DNA of 64,000 nucleotides, taken from NCBI GenBank assembly GCA_014208095.1, contig JACHMT010000005.1, positions 558,001-622,000 on the forward strand, given 5' to 3'. Origin of the DNA: Actinospineispora eucalypti (GTDB lineage Bacteria; Actinomycetota; Actinomycetes; Mycobacteriales; Pseudonocardiaceae). The position numbers were made by a program, and so were the translations under genes. The notes under the pieces were generated by a model, which did not search any database, was not told the DNA's origin, and was given only the letters and a program-made list of their open reading frames with translations. Shown one piece after another: positions 26,951 to 35,143 of the stretch. Every line of letters begins with the position of its first letter. The stretch's first letter is position 1.

Positions 26951-28401
26951 GGCGAATTCAACCGGTGGACGCAACACCAGCCTGTTGGAGCGATGCTAGC
27001 TGATCATCGAGCGCCTCTGCAGGTGTCTTCCATTCGAGGATCTTGCGCGGTCTGGAGTTCAGCGTGGCGGCGACGGCCTGGATCTCCTCGGCGTTCCATC
27101 TCGACAGGTCCGTGCCTTTCGGGAAGTACTGCCGCAGCAGGCCGTTGGTGTTCTCGTTGGTTCCCCGCTGCCAGGGGCTGTGTGGATCGGCGAAGTAGAC
27201 ACTGATACCGGTATCGATCTTCAGCTGGGCATGCTGGGCGAGTTCCTTGCCGCGGTCCCAGGTCAGCGAGCGGCGCAGCTGCTCGGGCAGCCCGGCCATC
27301 TGCTCGGCGAGCGCGGCCCGCATCGCCTCGGCCCCGTAGCCGGCCAGCGCGGGACCGTTCTTCACCCGTGGCTCGACCCCGTAGCCGTGCATGCGGGGCA
27401 GGTGGATGAGCATGGTGAACCGAGTGGTGCGCTCGACGAGCGTGCCGATGGCGGACCTGTCCGTGCCGATGATCAGGTCTCCCTCCCAGTGGCCCGGGAC
27501 AGCACGGTCCGCGGCCTCGGCGGGCCGCTCGCTGATCATCACCTCGGGCGTCACATGGCCCTGGGGGCGCTGGCGGGCACGGGATCGAGGAACGCGAAGC
27601 GCGCGCCCGGTGCGCAGGCAGGCAACCAACTCGCGCTTGAGCCCACCACGGCTCTCAACATAGAGCGCCTGGTAGATCGCCTCGGGCGAGATGCGCATCG
27701 ACTCATCGTCGGGGAAATCCACTTTCAGCCGATTCGAGATCTGCTCCGGGCTCCACGCCTGAACCCACCGGCGGTCCTGGCGGTGCGGCTTGTTCCGGCC
27801 TTTCCACTCGGCCGTCGCCGGTCCGGCGACTGGTACCCCGTCGCAACGACGGACCTGCCCGGACAGCCGTTCCCGCACGTACTCGTGGAGCCGCTCGTTG
27901 GTGACGAGCTTGGCCACCTTGGGGCGGCGCGCCATCAACTCGGCCTTCCACTGGGCGACGGAGGCCCGGTAGTCGAGCTTCCCACCGCGGGTGGCGGCGT
28001 TGCGGCGCAGCTCGCGTGAGACGGTCGATGGGTGCCGCCCCGTTCGGCGGGCGATCTCCCTGATCCCGACCCCCTGCGCCCTGAGCAACGCCATCACCTC
28101 GCGCTCCTCGAACGACAGGTAGCGCCCGGTCACCGGGTTGATCAGAAACGTCGGCATACCCCCACGCTCGCGGAACCACCGCGTCCCAGCGGCCGGCGAC
28201 ACGCCGACCACCGCCGCGGCGTCCTCGCTGGACAACCCCTTCGCGACCTCACGCCAGAACAGCCGCTCCACGTCCCGGCGAAGCGAAGGCTTCCCCGGCG
28301 ACTTCATCGGTGAACGGCCCGTCAACTCCTTCATCCACCCGGCCGGCCTGCCCATCGCCACCTCCAAGATCGAAGTGTTGCGACGACCGGTTGAATTCGC
28401 C
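26951..28401 (-). mobile_element. Complete IS30-family insertion sequence
   Basis: Element of 1451 bp bounded by inverted repeats. GGCGAATTCAACCGGT (26951-26966) is matched by its reverse complement at 28386-28401, with further imperfect pairing (G-CGCAACAC) inward. A 3-bp direct repeat CTT flanks it (26948-26950 and 28402-28404), as expected of IS30 target duplication. One intact transposase gene fills the element, so it may still be active. Confidence 0.85.
26958..28355 (-). CDS. IS30-family transposase
   Basis: 465 residues from ATG 28355, which lies inside the right inverted repeat boundary. The N-terminal part has two helix-turn-helix-like segments, including YLSFEEREVMALLRAQGVGI and REIARRTGRHPSTVSRELRR, typical of IS30. 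The DDE catalytic core is visible: Asp in GHWEGDLIIGTDRSAIGTLV, Asp in SLTWDRGKELAQHAQL, Glu in SPWQRGTNENTNGLLRQYFP. Length is a little above the usual IS30 size. The frame is uninterrupted, so the protein should be functional. Upstream frame to 28562 runs beyond the element and is not part of the gene. Confidence 0.92.
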   Translation of the reverse strand: MGRPAGWMKELTGRSPMKSPGKPSLRRDVERLFWREVAKGLSSEDAAAVVGVSPAAGTRWFRERGGMPTFLINPVTGRYLSFEEREVMALLRAQGVGIREIARRTGRHPSTVSRELRRNAATRGGKLDYRASVAQWKAELMARRPKVAKLVTNERLHEYVRERLSGQVRRCDGVPVAGPATAEWKGRNKPHRQDRRWVQAWSPEQISNRLKVDFPDDESMRISPEAIYQALYVESRGGLKRELVACLRTGRALRVPRSRARQRPQGHVTPEVMISERPAEAADRAVPGHWEGDLIIGTDRSAIGTLVERTTRFTMLIHLPRMHGYGVEPRVKNGPALAGYGAEAMRAALAEQMAGLPEQLRRSLTWDRGKELAQHAQLKIDTGISVYFADPHSPWQRGTNENTNGLLRQYFPKGTDLSRWNAEEIQAVAATLNSRPRKILEWKTPAEALDDQLASLQQAGVASTG

Positions 28402-28524
28402 CTTGATGCCCTGGTCGAAGTGCTGGCGACAGTGTTAGTCGTGTCGAGCGGTGGGCATCGGCTCGGCACGCTGCGTGGTCTTAGGGTGTCTGTTGGGTCT
28501 GGCCATGATGGAGGAGGAAGTTGG

Positions 28525-28935
28525 ATGGGTGGTCCTCTCGGCTCTGCGCGGGCAATCACCAAGATCCCTGTGCGGGACTTGGAGCGGGCACGGCGGTTCT
28601 ACCGTGATCGTCTCGGGCTTGATCCGGTCGAGGAACGTGCTGGCGGGTTGCGTTACGTGTGCGGGACGACGGAGTTTCATTTGTTCCGCTCGTCCGGGAC
28701 GGCTTCGGGCGCATCAACGCAGATCGGGTTCGAGGTGGACGACATCGATGCGGTCGTGGCCGAGCTGCGTGCACGCGGGGTGCGGTTCGAGGCGTTCGAC
28801 ATCTCCGGTTTCGAGGTCGAGCACGACATCGTGACCGTGCCCAACAACTATCCCAGCAAGGGCAGCGGGGAACGTGGCGCGTTCTTCCGAGACAGTGAGG
28901 GCAACCTCCTGGCGCTTGGACAGGCAATCGAGTAA
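28525..28935 (+). CDS. VOC-fold (glyoxalase/bleomycin resistance-like) protein
   Basis: 136 residues from ATG 28525. VOC (vicinal oxygen chelate) fold features: ITKIPVRDLERARRFYRDRL at the N-terminus, TEFHLFRSSG, then TQIGFEVDDIDAVVAELRAR and GERGAFFRDSEGNLLALGQA at the C-terminus, where a metal-binding Glu is expected in FRDSEGNLL. VOC proteins include glyoxalases, dioxygenases and drug-sequestering proteins; the exact activity cannot be told. A hydrolase gene follows 60 bp downstream, so they may be co-transcribed. Confidence 0.8.
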   Translation: MGGPLGSARAITKIPVRDLERARRFYRDRLGLDPVEERAGGLRYVCGTTEFHLFRSSGTASGASTQIGFEVDDIDAVVAELRARGVRFEAFDISGFEVEHDIVTVPNNYPSKGSGERGAFFRDSEGNLLALGQAIE

Positions 28936-28995
28936 CCGGGGGCGGCCTGGTCTGACGGCGCGCGAGCGCCGATGTGGGGCGTGGGGGATGCTGGA

Positions 28996-29604
28996 ATGAG
29001 CCGGGACAACCGGGGCCTGGTCACGGTGGCCCTGTTCCATTCGATGTTCGGTCTTCGACTGGTCGAGCTGGCTGCGGCCGAGGATCTGCGCGCCGCCGGC
29101 CACAGAGTGGTCAGTCCGGATCTGTTCGCTGGCGCGGTCGCGGCCGAGCACGGTTCGATCCCGACACTCGATGACGGGTTTGCGCTCATGGAGCGGATCG
29201 GCTGGGAGACGATCACGGCGCGGGCCCGGGCCGCTATCCATGACTTACCCGCCGACACCGTCCTGGGCGGCTTCTCGATGGGGGCGGGCGTCGTGGGCAG
29301 CCTGTGGCCCGACCGACTTTCCGCGGCCGCTGTGTTTCTCCTGCACGCGACCGCGCCAGTGCCCGAAGGCGTTCCCGCCGGCATACCCGTCCAAGTACAC
29401 GTCGCCGGGGGCGACCGGTTCGCCCCGCCGCACGAACTGGCCGTCTTCCGCGCCAGCGCGGGCCGCGCCGGTGCCGACGCATCGGTGCACATCTATCCGG
29501 ACGTCGGGCACTTCTATAGCGACCCCGCGCTGCCCGATCACGACGCCATTGCCACCGAAGGCACCTGGCGGCACGTGCACACGATGCTGGAGAACCTACG
29601 TTGA
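28996..29604 (+). CDS. Dienelactone hydrolase-family alpha/beta hydrolase
   Basis: 202 residues. Alpha/beta hydrolase fold with the start VALFHSMFGLRLVELAAAED, nucleophile elbow GGFSMGAG, acid-region GGDRFAPPHELAVF and catalytic His in YPDVGHFYSDPAL. This layout is that of the dienelactone hydrolase family, but the nucleophile is Ser in GFSMG, not the Cys of classic dienelactone hydrolases, so an esterase or lipase-type activity is more likely. Lies downstream of the VOC gene on the same strand. Confidence 0.8.
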   Translation: MSRDNRGLVTVALFHSMFGLRLVELAAAEDLRAAGHRVVSPDLFAGAVAAEHGSIPTLDDGFALMERIGWETITARARAAIHDLPADTVLGGFSMGAGVVGSLWPDRLSAAAVFLLHATAPVPEGVPAGIPVQVHVAGGDRFAPPHELAVFRASAGRAGADASVHIYPDVGHFYSDPALPDHDAIATEGTWRHVHTMLENLR

Positions 29605-29762
29605 TCGCCCCGTCGCCGATCCAGTGAGTTGGACCGGGACGGGTGTGCTCCCGCGCCCGGCAGACAGCACCGACGCATCCGCTGGGCTGAGCCGGCGAGG
29701 CTGCTCGCCCGTTGTAGGACTGTTACGACCGCGTTCGCGTTGTCCGCGCCGATCGTTTTGGG

Positions 29763-31139
29763 TCACTCCCCGGTGGACGATTCCTCGAGCCAGTTGGTCG
29801 GAAGCGATGCGACTGCTCTCGTTTGAGCTTGGGTGAGCTGACTTCGCAGGAGCCCACGTGTGTTTGCGAGGTCGGCGTCCGTGAGGTCGGCGCCGGTGAG
29901 GTCGGCGCGGGTGAGGTCGGCGTTGGTGAAGTGCGCACCCATGAGCAGGGCGCCGGTGAGCTTGGCGTCGGTGAGGTTGACGCCGGTGAGGTTGGCGAGG
30001 GAAAGGCCGGCGTCCTTGAGGTAGGCGTAGGTGAGATTGGCGTACCAGAGTTGGGCACCGGAGAGGTGGGCGCCGGTGAGTCGGGCGCCGGTGAAGTCGG
30101 CCCGGGTGAGGTCAGCCCGAGTGAGGTCGGCGCCGGTGAGGTCGGCCTTGGTGAGCTTGGCGCCGGTGAGGTCGGCCTTGGTGAGGTCGGCCTTGGTGAG
30201 GGTGGCGCCGGTGAGGTTGGCGTCAGTCAGGCGCGTGTCGACGAGGCGGGCACTGGCGAGGATCGCATCGGTGAGGTCGGCGCTCGTGAGGTCGACACGG
30301 GCGAGCTGGGCGTTGTCGAGGTGGGCGCCGGTGAGGATGGCGCCGTCGAGGCGGGCGTCGTCGAGGTGGGCGCCAGTGAGGCGGGCGTCAGCGAGGCGGA
30401 CGTGGGCGAGTTCGCTGGCGGTCAGGTCGGCATGAGGTTTTAGCGCCGGAGTGAGGTTCACGTTCCGAGCGGCAGCGCCAAGGTCGGCACGATCGACGCC
30501 CTCGCGCCGGGGAAGACGCGACAGGACCGACAGAGCGGCCAGCACATCCATAGACAGTTCCAGTGGGGGTATTTGCGGAGCCTCAGGCGTCGACGAATCG
30601 GTCACCGACCGGGTGGGGGTGCCTAGCTGCGCGATGCTGTGGCGGAAGAACGCTGAGAGGACCTCTCCGACCGTGGCTTGGTCGCCTGGTCGGTCGGTGT
30701 CGACGGCGATCTGTTCAAGGGCATAGATGCCGCCGAGGCGGATGGCGATGGATTCGGAGTTGCCGAGCTGTTCGATTGCCCTGGTGTAGCGGTCGGTGAG
30801 GTGCCCACGCTGCTGGATTCGGAAGGTCTGGTTGGTGATCGCGAGCGTATGCGCGGCAGTGCGTGAGTTCCGGTAATTGATCGCAATGGTGACAAGTGCG
30901 CCAAGCCCGGCCAGGGCAGCGAGGACGCTGGCGCGGGTGGTCACGATCGCCTGCGATCTAGCCGACTCCGCGGCGGCGAGCAGGGTCACGTCCTTGGCGG
31001 TGCTGGCCGGGTAGAGGTCGGGCACCTTGACCCACGCAAGCACTGCCAAGCCAAGGACCAGCGCGACCGCAAGTACAGCCAGCCTGATTAGGCGGCGGGT
31101 GTCGCTCCCGCCACCGGTAACCGCAGCCTCATCTGTCAC
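29763..31139 (-). CDS. Membrane-anchored pentapeptide-repeat protein
   Basis: 458 residues. Two N-terminal hydrophobic segments (LAVLAVALVLGLAVLAWVKV and VLAALAGLGALVTIAINYRN) are followed by a helical segment with YTRAIEQLGNSESIAIRLGG and IYALEQIAVDTDR. The C-terminal half has more than 30 consecutive A(D/N)LTxA-type pentapeptides (ADLTRADLTGADLTDADL at the end), which fold as a right-handed beta-helix. This architecture is widespread in actinomycetes. Family functions range from gyrase protection to unknown; no evidence here decides. The strong repetition makes the DNA locally low-complexity and prone to slippage. Confidence 0.88.
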   Translation of the reverse strand: MTDEAAVTGGGSDTRRLIRLAVLAVALVLGLAVLAWVKVPDLYPASTAKDVTLLAAAESARSQAIVTTRASVLAALAGLGALVTIAINYRNSRTAAHTLAITNQTFRIQQRGHLTDRYTRAIEQLGNSESIAIRLGGIYALEQIAVDTDRPGDQATVGEVLSAFFRHSIAQLGTPTRSVTDSSTPEAPQIPPLELSMDVLAALSVLSRLPRREGVDRADLGAAARNVNLTPALKPHADLTASELAHVRLADARLTGAHLDDARLDGAILTGAHLDNAQLARVDLTSADLTDAILASARLVDTRLTDANLTGATLTKADLTKADLTGAKLTKADLTGADLTRADLTRADFTGARLTGAHLSGAQLWYANLTYAYLKDAGLSLANLTGVNLTDAKLTGALLMGAHFTNADLTRADLTGADLTDADLANTRGLLRSQLTQAQTRAVASLPTNWLEESSTGE

Positions 31140-31178
31140 GTCATGTTCGTCGCTACCGGTGATCGCGTCATTACGACA

Positions 31179-31425
31179 TCAGCGGGGCACCTCACTCATG
31201 CCGTCCGAAACTGATGGCGCTTGCAGACAAGGGTCGAGCTGGAGCGTCGAGGCAGCAAGCAGCCGCAGAAGTCCGGCAAGGCGGCTGCTCGGCCGGGACG
31301 ATCCAGCCATATCCCGGCGCCCAAGCGCTTTGAGAACAGAACCCACAAGCTGACGACGCTCCGGCCAGGTCCGCCCGACGTAGGCAATTCAAGCGTCGCG
31401 GGAGGCTCTTTGAGCAGGTGGCTTG
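31179..31425 (-). pseudogene. Decayed EspG-family fragment
   Basis: Minus-strand translation shows PPATLELP followed, after a one-base deletion, by TWPERRQLVGSVLKALGRRD, MAGSSRPSSRLAGLLRLLAA and STLQLDPCLQAP, then a stop at 31179-31181. These segments match residues about 35-110 of the intact EspG at 25.7 kb, and the DNA also aligns. The start region and the C-terminal two-thirds are missing. It is a truncated, frameshifted duplicate. Confidence 0.75.
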
Positions 31426-31509
31426 CGGGCTGGTGATCCTTTTCGTAACGAGTAACCGGCACACTTGTAGTTGCCCTGCACTGTGAGTCGCTAACAAAGC
31501 CTCTTGACA

Positions 31510-31573
31510 GCGAGTCGGGGATCTGGGAACGCCGAGTCGGGGATCCGGGAACGGCGAGTCGGGGATGTGGGTG
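31510..31573 (+). repeat. 22-bp repeat array A, left arm (3 units)
   Basis: Three imperfect units containing GCGAGTCGGGGATCTGG; the GAGTC motif recurs at 31512, 31534 and 31556, an exact 22-bp period. The unit sequence is inverted relative to the right arm at 31689-31753. Confidence 0.8.
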
Positions 31574-31688
31574 CGGCGGCCGGCATCTACCTGACCGGGC
31601 TCCGATCACGGCGCCGGCCCGGGGGACGCAGATCTCGGTGCACGCCGGCGGCGGCCGTACATCCAGGCACGGCCGGTCGGTCCGTACC

Positions 31689-31753
31689 TGGATCCCCGAC
31701 TCGCCGTACCCACATCTCCGACTCGCCGTACCCAGATCCCCGACTCGCGGAGC
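31689..31753 (-). repeat. 22-bp repeat array A, right arm (3 units)
   Basis: Three imperfect units in the opposite orientation; GACTC recurs at 31698, 31720 and 31742, again every 22 bp. About 115 bp separate the arms. The arm ends 8 bp from the stop codon of the ferritin-like gene at 31761 and marks the edge of the conserved core region. Confidence 0.8.
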
Positions 31754-31760
31754 GGAGGGG

Positions 31761-32453
31761 TTAGGGGCTGCCGGGGAAGGGGGGGATGGGTGGGGCGTTG
31801 TCGAGGGTGCCGGACCAGCGGGCGCCCCGGACGGCGGCGTCGATCAGGCCCTCCAGGGCGGTGCGGCGCATGCTGGGGTCGTCGCACCGCTCGAGCACGT
31901 ACCGCCAGGCGGCCGCGGCGTCACCCTCGGCGAGCACGGCCAGCTGCGCGGCGGCCTTCTGGTCCTCCACCGGCTCGGGCAGGCGGTAGGCGGGCTCGGC
32001 GGGTTCCGGCGCCACGCCGGAGTCGGTGAGCACCCGCATGGTGTTGTCCCGCCTGGCCCGGTGCGCCGCGAGATCCTCTCTGGCCCGCTTGTCCAGGTTG
32101 GCCGGCAGGAACGCGGAGATCAGCCCGTAGCACCAGACGGCGGCGTGCTCGGTGCCCAGCGCGATCTGCACCGCCGCCGTGGTGTCCGGGTTGGGTTTCG
32201 GCTGGTCGGACGCCGGCACCGGGTTGCTGGGAGGCCGGGGCCGGTCGGTCGCCTCGGCACCCGGCACCGGAGCGGGCGCGGGTTCGGCGGACGGCTCCGC
32301 CGACGCCGACTCCGACGCTGAAGGGCGCAGTGACAGCGACGGCGACGACGACCGGGAGCTGGACCGGGACGGCCGGCTGGACCGGGAGGCGCTGGACGAC
32401 CGGGGCGAGGAGGACGTGTCGTCGGCGTCGGGGGTCGGGGTCGGCGAGGTCAC
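31761..32453 (-). CDS. DUF4439 ferritin-like protein
   Basis: 230 residues. The first 90 are Ser/Pro-rich and low-complexity, so the functional start may be further in. The rest reads AAVQIALGTEHAAVWCYGLI, a long helix, LAAHRARRDNTMRVLTDSGV, QKAAAQLAVLAEGDAAAAWR and ALEGLIDAAVRGARWSG, the four-helix pattern of the DUF4439 ferritin-like family. It overlaps the upstream lipoprotein gene by 4 bp (GTGA). The pair sits divergently from rimP, an arrangement also found in mycobacteria. Confidence 0.8.
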   Translation of the reverse strand: MTSPTPTPDADDTSSSPRSSSASRSSRPSRSSSRSSSPSLSLRPSASESASAEPSAEPAPAPVPGAEATDRPRPPSNPVPASDQPKPNPDTTAAVQIALGTEHAAVWCYGLISAFLPANLDKRAREDLAAHRARRDNTMRVLTDSGVAPEPAEPAYRLPEPVEDQKAAAQLAVLAEGDAAAAWRYVLERCDDPSMRRTALEGLIDAAVRGARWSGTLDNAPPIPPFPGSP

Positions 32454-32980
32454 GCGGCAAGCACCGCCGAGTGGGCCGCGCAGTTGGCCGCGATCGAGCC
32501 GACCAGCCCGGCGCGCGCCCGGGGCAGCGTGGGCACCAGGTTCGCCGCCTGCTCGCGGGCCTGGTCCAGAGTGGCGCGGACCAGCCGGATGACGGTCTCG
32601 ACTTCCCGCTTCGGGGCGGGCGGTTGCGGCTTGGGCGAGGGCGGGGTGGTCTCGCCCAGCTCCACGCCGAGCGCCTGGGCATGCTGCCGGCGGGCCTCCA
32701 CGATCGGGTCCAGCTTGGGCGCCAGCTTCTCCCGCACCTCGGGGTCGGCGAGCAGCGCCTCGTACGCCTCCACCTCGGCGCGCGCCTGGCGGAGCAGCAG
32801 GTTCAGCGGGTCCTCGTCGCCCTTGCCGCAGCCGGCGAGCAGGCCGGCGAGCGGGGCGGCCACGGTCGTGGCGGCCAACGCGAGCAGCACCGGGCGGCGG
32901 CGCGGCCGGGTCGGTACCGGTGCCGGCCCGGAGGGAGCGGGATCTGGGACAACCACGTCGAGTGATACTGCCAGGCGCAT
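32450..32980 (-). CDS. Lipoprotein with Arg-rich signal peptide, rimP-divergent
   Basis: 176 residues from ATG 32980. An N-terminal Arg-rich segment (RPRRRPVLLALAATTVAAP) precedes lipobox LAGC, with Cys51 the likely lipidated residue; the Arg cluster might suit Tat export. The mature part is helical (LLLRQARAEVEAYEALLADP, then VIRLVRATLDQAREQAANLV). Upstream frames to 33619 are shadows. It is the first gene of a coupled pair with the DUF4439 protein and is read away from rimP, 87 bp from its start. Function unknown. Confidence 0.7.
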   Translation of the reverse strand: MRLAVSLDVVVPDPAPSGPAPVPTRPRRRPVLLALAATTVAAPLAGLLAGCGKGDEDPLNLLLRQARAEVEAYEALLADPEVREKLAPKLDPIVEARRQHAQALGVELGETTPPSPKPQPPAPKREVETVIRLVRATLDQAREQAANLVPTLPRARAGLVGSIAANCAAHSAVLAA

Positions 32981-33067
32981 CCGGAGCGGGTTCCCATCCG
33001 GGTCTGTCCCGCCCGGCGGGCGCGAGTTGTGGCGGGTGTCCGCCGGGCCGCGCGATACCCTGCCCAA

Positions 33068-33625
33068 ATGGCCCTTCCCCAACCCGAGCGGCTGCGCGGT
33101 GAGCTGCGCCCGCTGGTCGAGCGCGCGGTGTCCTCGGTCGGATTCGACCTGGAGGACATCGAGGTGCGCCAGGCCGGGCGGCGACGCCTGGTCCGGGTGG
33201 TGGTGGATGCCGATACCGGGGTCGGGTTGGACGACATCGCCGTCCTGTCCCGGCGGATCTCCGCCGAGCTGGACCAGCACGACGCCGTGCTCGGCGGGCC
33301 GTACACGTTGGAGGTCACCTCCCCGGGGGTGGACCGGCCGCTCACCCTGCCCCGGCACTGGCGGCGGTCGAAGCTGCGCCTGGTCGAGGTGGCGCTGAAC
33401 GACGCGGCCGGGTTCACCGGGCGGGTCGGTCCGGCCGGTGACGATACGGTGTTGATGTTGGTTGACGGGCGGATGCGAGAGCTTCGCTACGCCGACGTGA
33501 AGCGCGCCTCGGTGGTGGTGGAGTTCCGGCACCCCCCGGAGTACGAGCTGCGCGCGCTGGCCGAGGCGGAGGAAGCCAAGGCCGACCGGGATGACCTTGG
33601 GGAAGTTGCGGAGGAACACAAGTGA
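33068..33625 (+). CDS. rimP: Ribosome maturation factor RimP
   Basis: 185 residues. N-terminal domain with LRPLVERAVSSVGFDLEDIE, then LVRVVVDADTGVGLDDIAVL and GGPYTLEVTSPGVDRPLTLP, the conserved RimP core, and a C-terminal SH3-like domain with VEVALNDAAGFTGRVGPAG. Needed for 30S subunit maturation. ATG 33068 is chosen over a frame open from 33029. It overlaps nusA by 4 bp (GTGA), consistent with the rimP-nusA-infB operon. Confidence 0.95.
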   Translation: MALPQPERLRGELRPLVERAVSSVGFDLEDIEVRQAGRRRLVRVVVDADTGVGLDDIAVLSRRISAELDQHDAVLGGPYTLEVTSPGVDRPLTLPRHWRRSKLRLVEVALNDAAGFTGRVGPAGDDTVLMLVDGRMRELRYADVKRASVVVEFRHPPEYELRALAEAEEAKADRDDLGEVAEEHK

Positions 33626-34671
33626 ACGTCGACATCGCCGCCCTGCGCGCGATCGAGCGCGACAAGGACATCCCCTTCGACACGGTGATCGAGGCCATCG
33701 AGACCGCGTTGCTGACCGCCTACAAACACACCGAGGGCCACCAGGCGCAGGCCCGCATCGACATCGACCGGAAGACCGGCGTGGTCCGGGTGATGGCCCA
33801 GGAGCTGGCCGATGACGGCCAACTGGTGCAGGAGTGGGACGACACCCCGGAGGGCTTCGGTCGGATCGCCGCCACCACCGCCCGCCAGGTCATCCTGCAG
33901 CGGCTGCGGGACGCCGAGCACGAGCGCACCTACGGCGAGTTCTCCACCAAGGAGGGCGAGATCGTGGCCGGCGTGGTGCAGCGGGACGTGCGGGCCAACG
34001 CGCGCGGAGTGGTGGTGGTGCAGCTGGGCGGCTCCACCGAGGGTGTGATCCCGGCCGCCGAACAGGTGCCGGGGGAGCGCTACGAGCACGGCGAGCGGAT
34101 CCGCTGCTACGTGGTCGGCGTGTCCCGGGGCGGCCGGGGTACCCAGATCACCCTGTCCCGGACCCACCCGAACCTGGTGCGCAAGCTGTTCGCGCTCGAG
34201 GTCCCCGAGCTGGTGGACGGCTCGGTGGAGATCTGCGCGGTGGCCCGGGAGGCCGGCCACCGGTCCAAGATCGCGGTGAAGGCCACGGTTCCCTCGGTGA
34301 ACGCCAAGGGCGCGTGCATCGGGCCGATGGGTCAGCGGGTGCGCAACGTGATGAGCGAGCTGGCCGGCGAGAAGATCGACATCGTGGACTGGTCGGACGA
34401 GCCGGGCGAGTTCGTCGGGAACGCGCTGTCCCCGGCGAAGGTCGTGTCGGTGACGGTCCTGGACGAACGGGCGAAGACGGCCCGGGTCGTGGTTCCCGAC
34501 TTCCAGCTCTCCCTGGCCATCGGCAAGGAGGGGCAGAACGCCCGCCTGGCGGCCCGTCTGACCGGCTGGCGGATCGACATCCGCAGTGACGCGGCCCCGC
34601 CGGCCGCCGAGCAGGGGGCTCCGAGCGCATCAGGTTCGCCGGCCGGACACGCCGGTGACCCGATCGCTTAG
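33622..34671 (+). CDS. nusA: Transcription termination/antitermination factor NusA
   Basis: 349 residues, the usual actinobacterial length. N-terminal RNA polymerase-binding domain (IERDKDIPFDTVIEAIETAL), S1 domain from about residue 110 (GEIVAGVVQRDVRANARGVV), then two KH domains (GACIGPMGQRVRNVMSELAG and LSLAIGKEGQNARLAARLTG). GTG start overlaps the rimP stop. Modulates pausing and termination and takes part in rRNA antitermination. The C-terminus is a short disordered tail. Confidence 0.97.
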   Translation: MNVDIAALRAIERDKDIPFDTVIEAIETALLTAYKHTEGHQAQARIDIDRKTGVVRVMAQELADDGQLVQEWDDTPEGFGRIAATTARQVILQRLRDAEHERTYGEFSTKEGEIVAGVVQRDVRANARGVVVVQLGGSTEGVIPAAEQVPGERYEHGERIRCYVVGVSRGGRGTQITLSRTHPNLVRKLFALEVPELVDGSVEICAVAREAGHRSKIAVKATVPSVNAKGACIGPMGQRVRNVMSELAGEKIDIVDWSDEPGEFVGNALSPAKVVSVTVLDERAKTARVVVPDFQLSLAIGKEGQNARLAARLTGWRIDIRSDAAPPAAEQGAPSASGSPAGHAGDPIA

Positions 34672-34747
34672 CGCACGCGCTACACTTTTGGTGGCCAAGC
34701 ACCGCGATATTGCTCCCGCAGGCGAGTCATCCGACCGGGCCTCCGCA

Positions 34748-35050
34748 ATGGGCCCGGTCCGCACTTGTGTGGGATGCCGTAACCGGTCCTCGGCCACCGA
34801 GTTGTTGCGTGTCGTCGAGGAGGCCGGGGTGCTGGTCCCGGACCCGAGGCGGCGGCTTCCTGGTCGAGGTGCCTGGTTGCACCCCGATCCGGAGTGCCTG
34901 CGTCGCGCGGAGCGACGGGGGGCGTTTCCGAGGGCGTTGCGCGTCCGAGGTCCGCTCGCCGCCGACGCCGTGTGGCGCCACCTTCAGCTCAACCCGAAGT
35001 GCGAGACCGTCTCGCACCTGGATCACGAGAGTCAGGTCGACCCGTCATGA
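34748..35050 (+). CDS. ylxR: YlxR (DUF448) RNA-binding protein
   Basis: 100 residues. RTCVGCRNRSSATELLRVVE is the YlxR signature, and RRLPGRGAWLHPDPECLRRA is the second conserved segment. Small RNA-binding protein found between nusA and infB in most Gram-positive bacteria and reported to act on RNase P in some. ATG 34748 is taken as start; an upstream in-frame start at 34586 would overlap nusA. Confidence 0.9.
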   Translation: MGPVRTCVGCRNRSSATELLRVVEEAGVLVPDPRRRLPGRGAWLHPDPECLRRAERRGAFPRALRVRGPLAADAVWRHLQLNPKCETVSHLDHESQVDPS

Positions 35051-35143
35051 GCCAGCTGTGAAGATCGCACCATGAATGTGCTGCGACAGTAGGACGAGGT
35101 CGAGCGGGTAGCTGCCGCCCGGCCTCCGATCAAGAGGAGAGCA

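Noticed and set aside
29763..31139. Plus-strand Val/Glu/Gly repeat frames over the pentapeptide gene
   Set aside because: They are the mirror of the regular pentapeptide codons on the minus strand.
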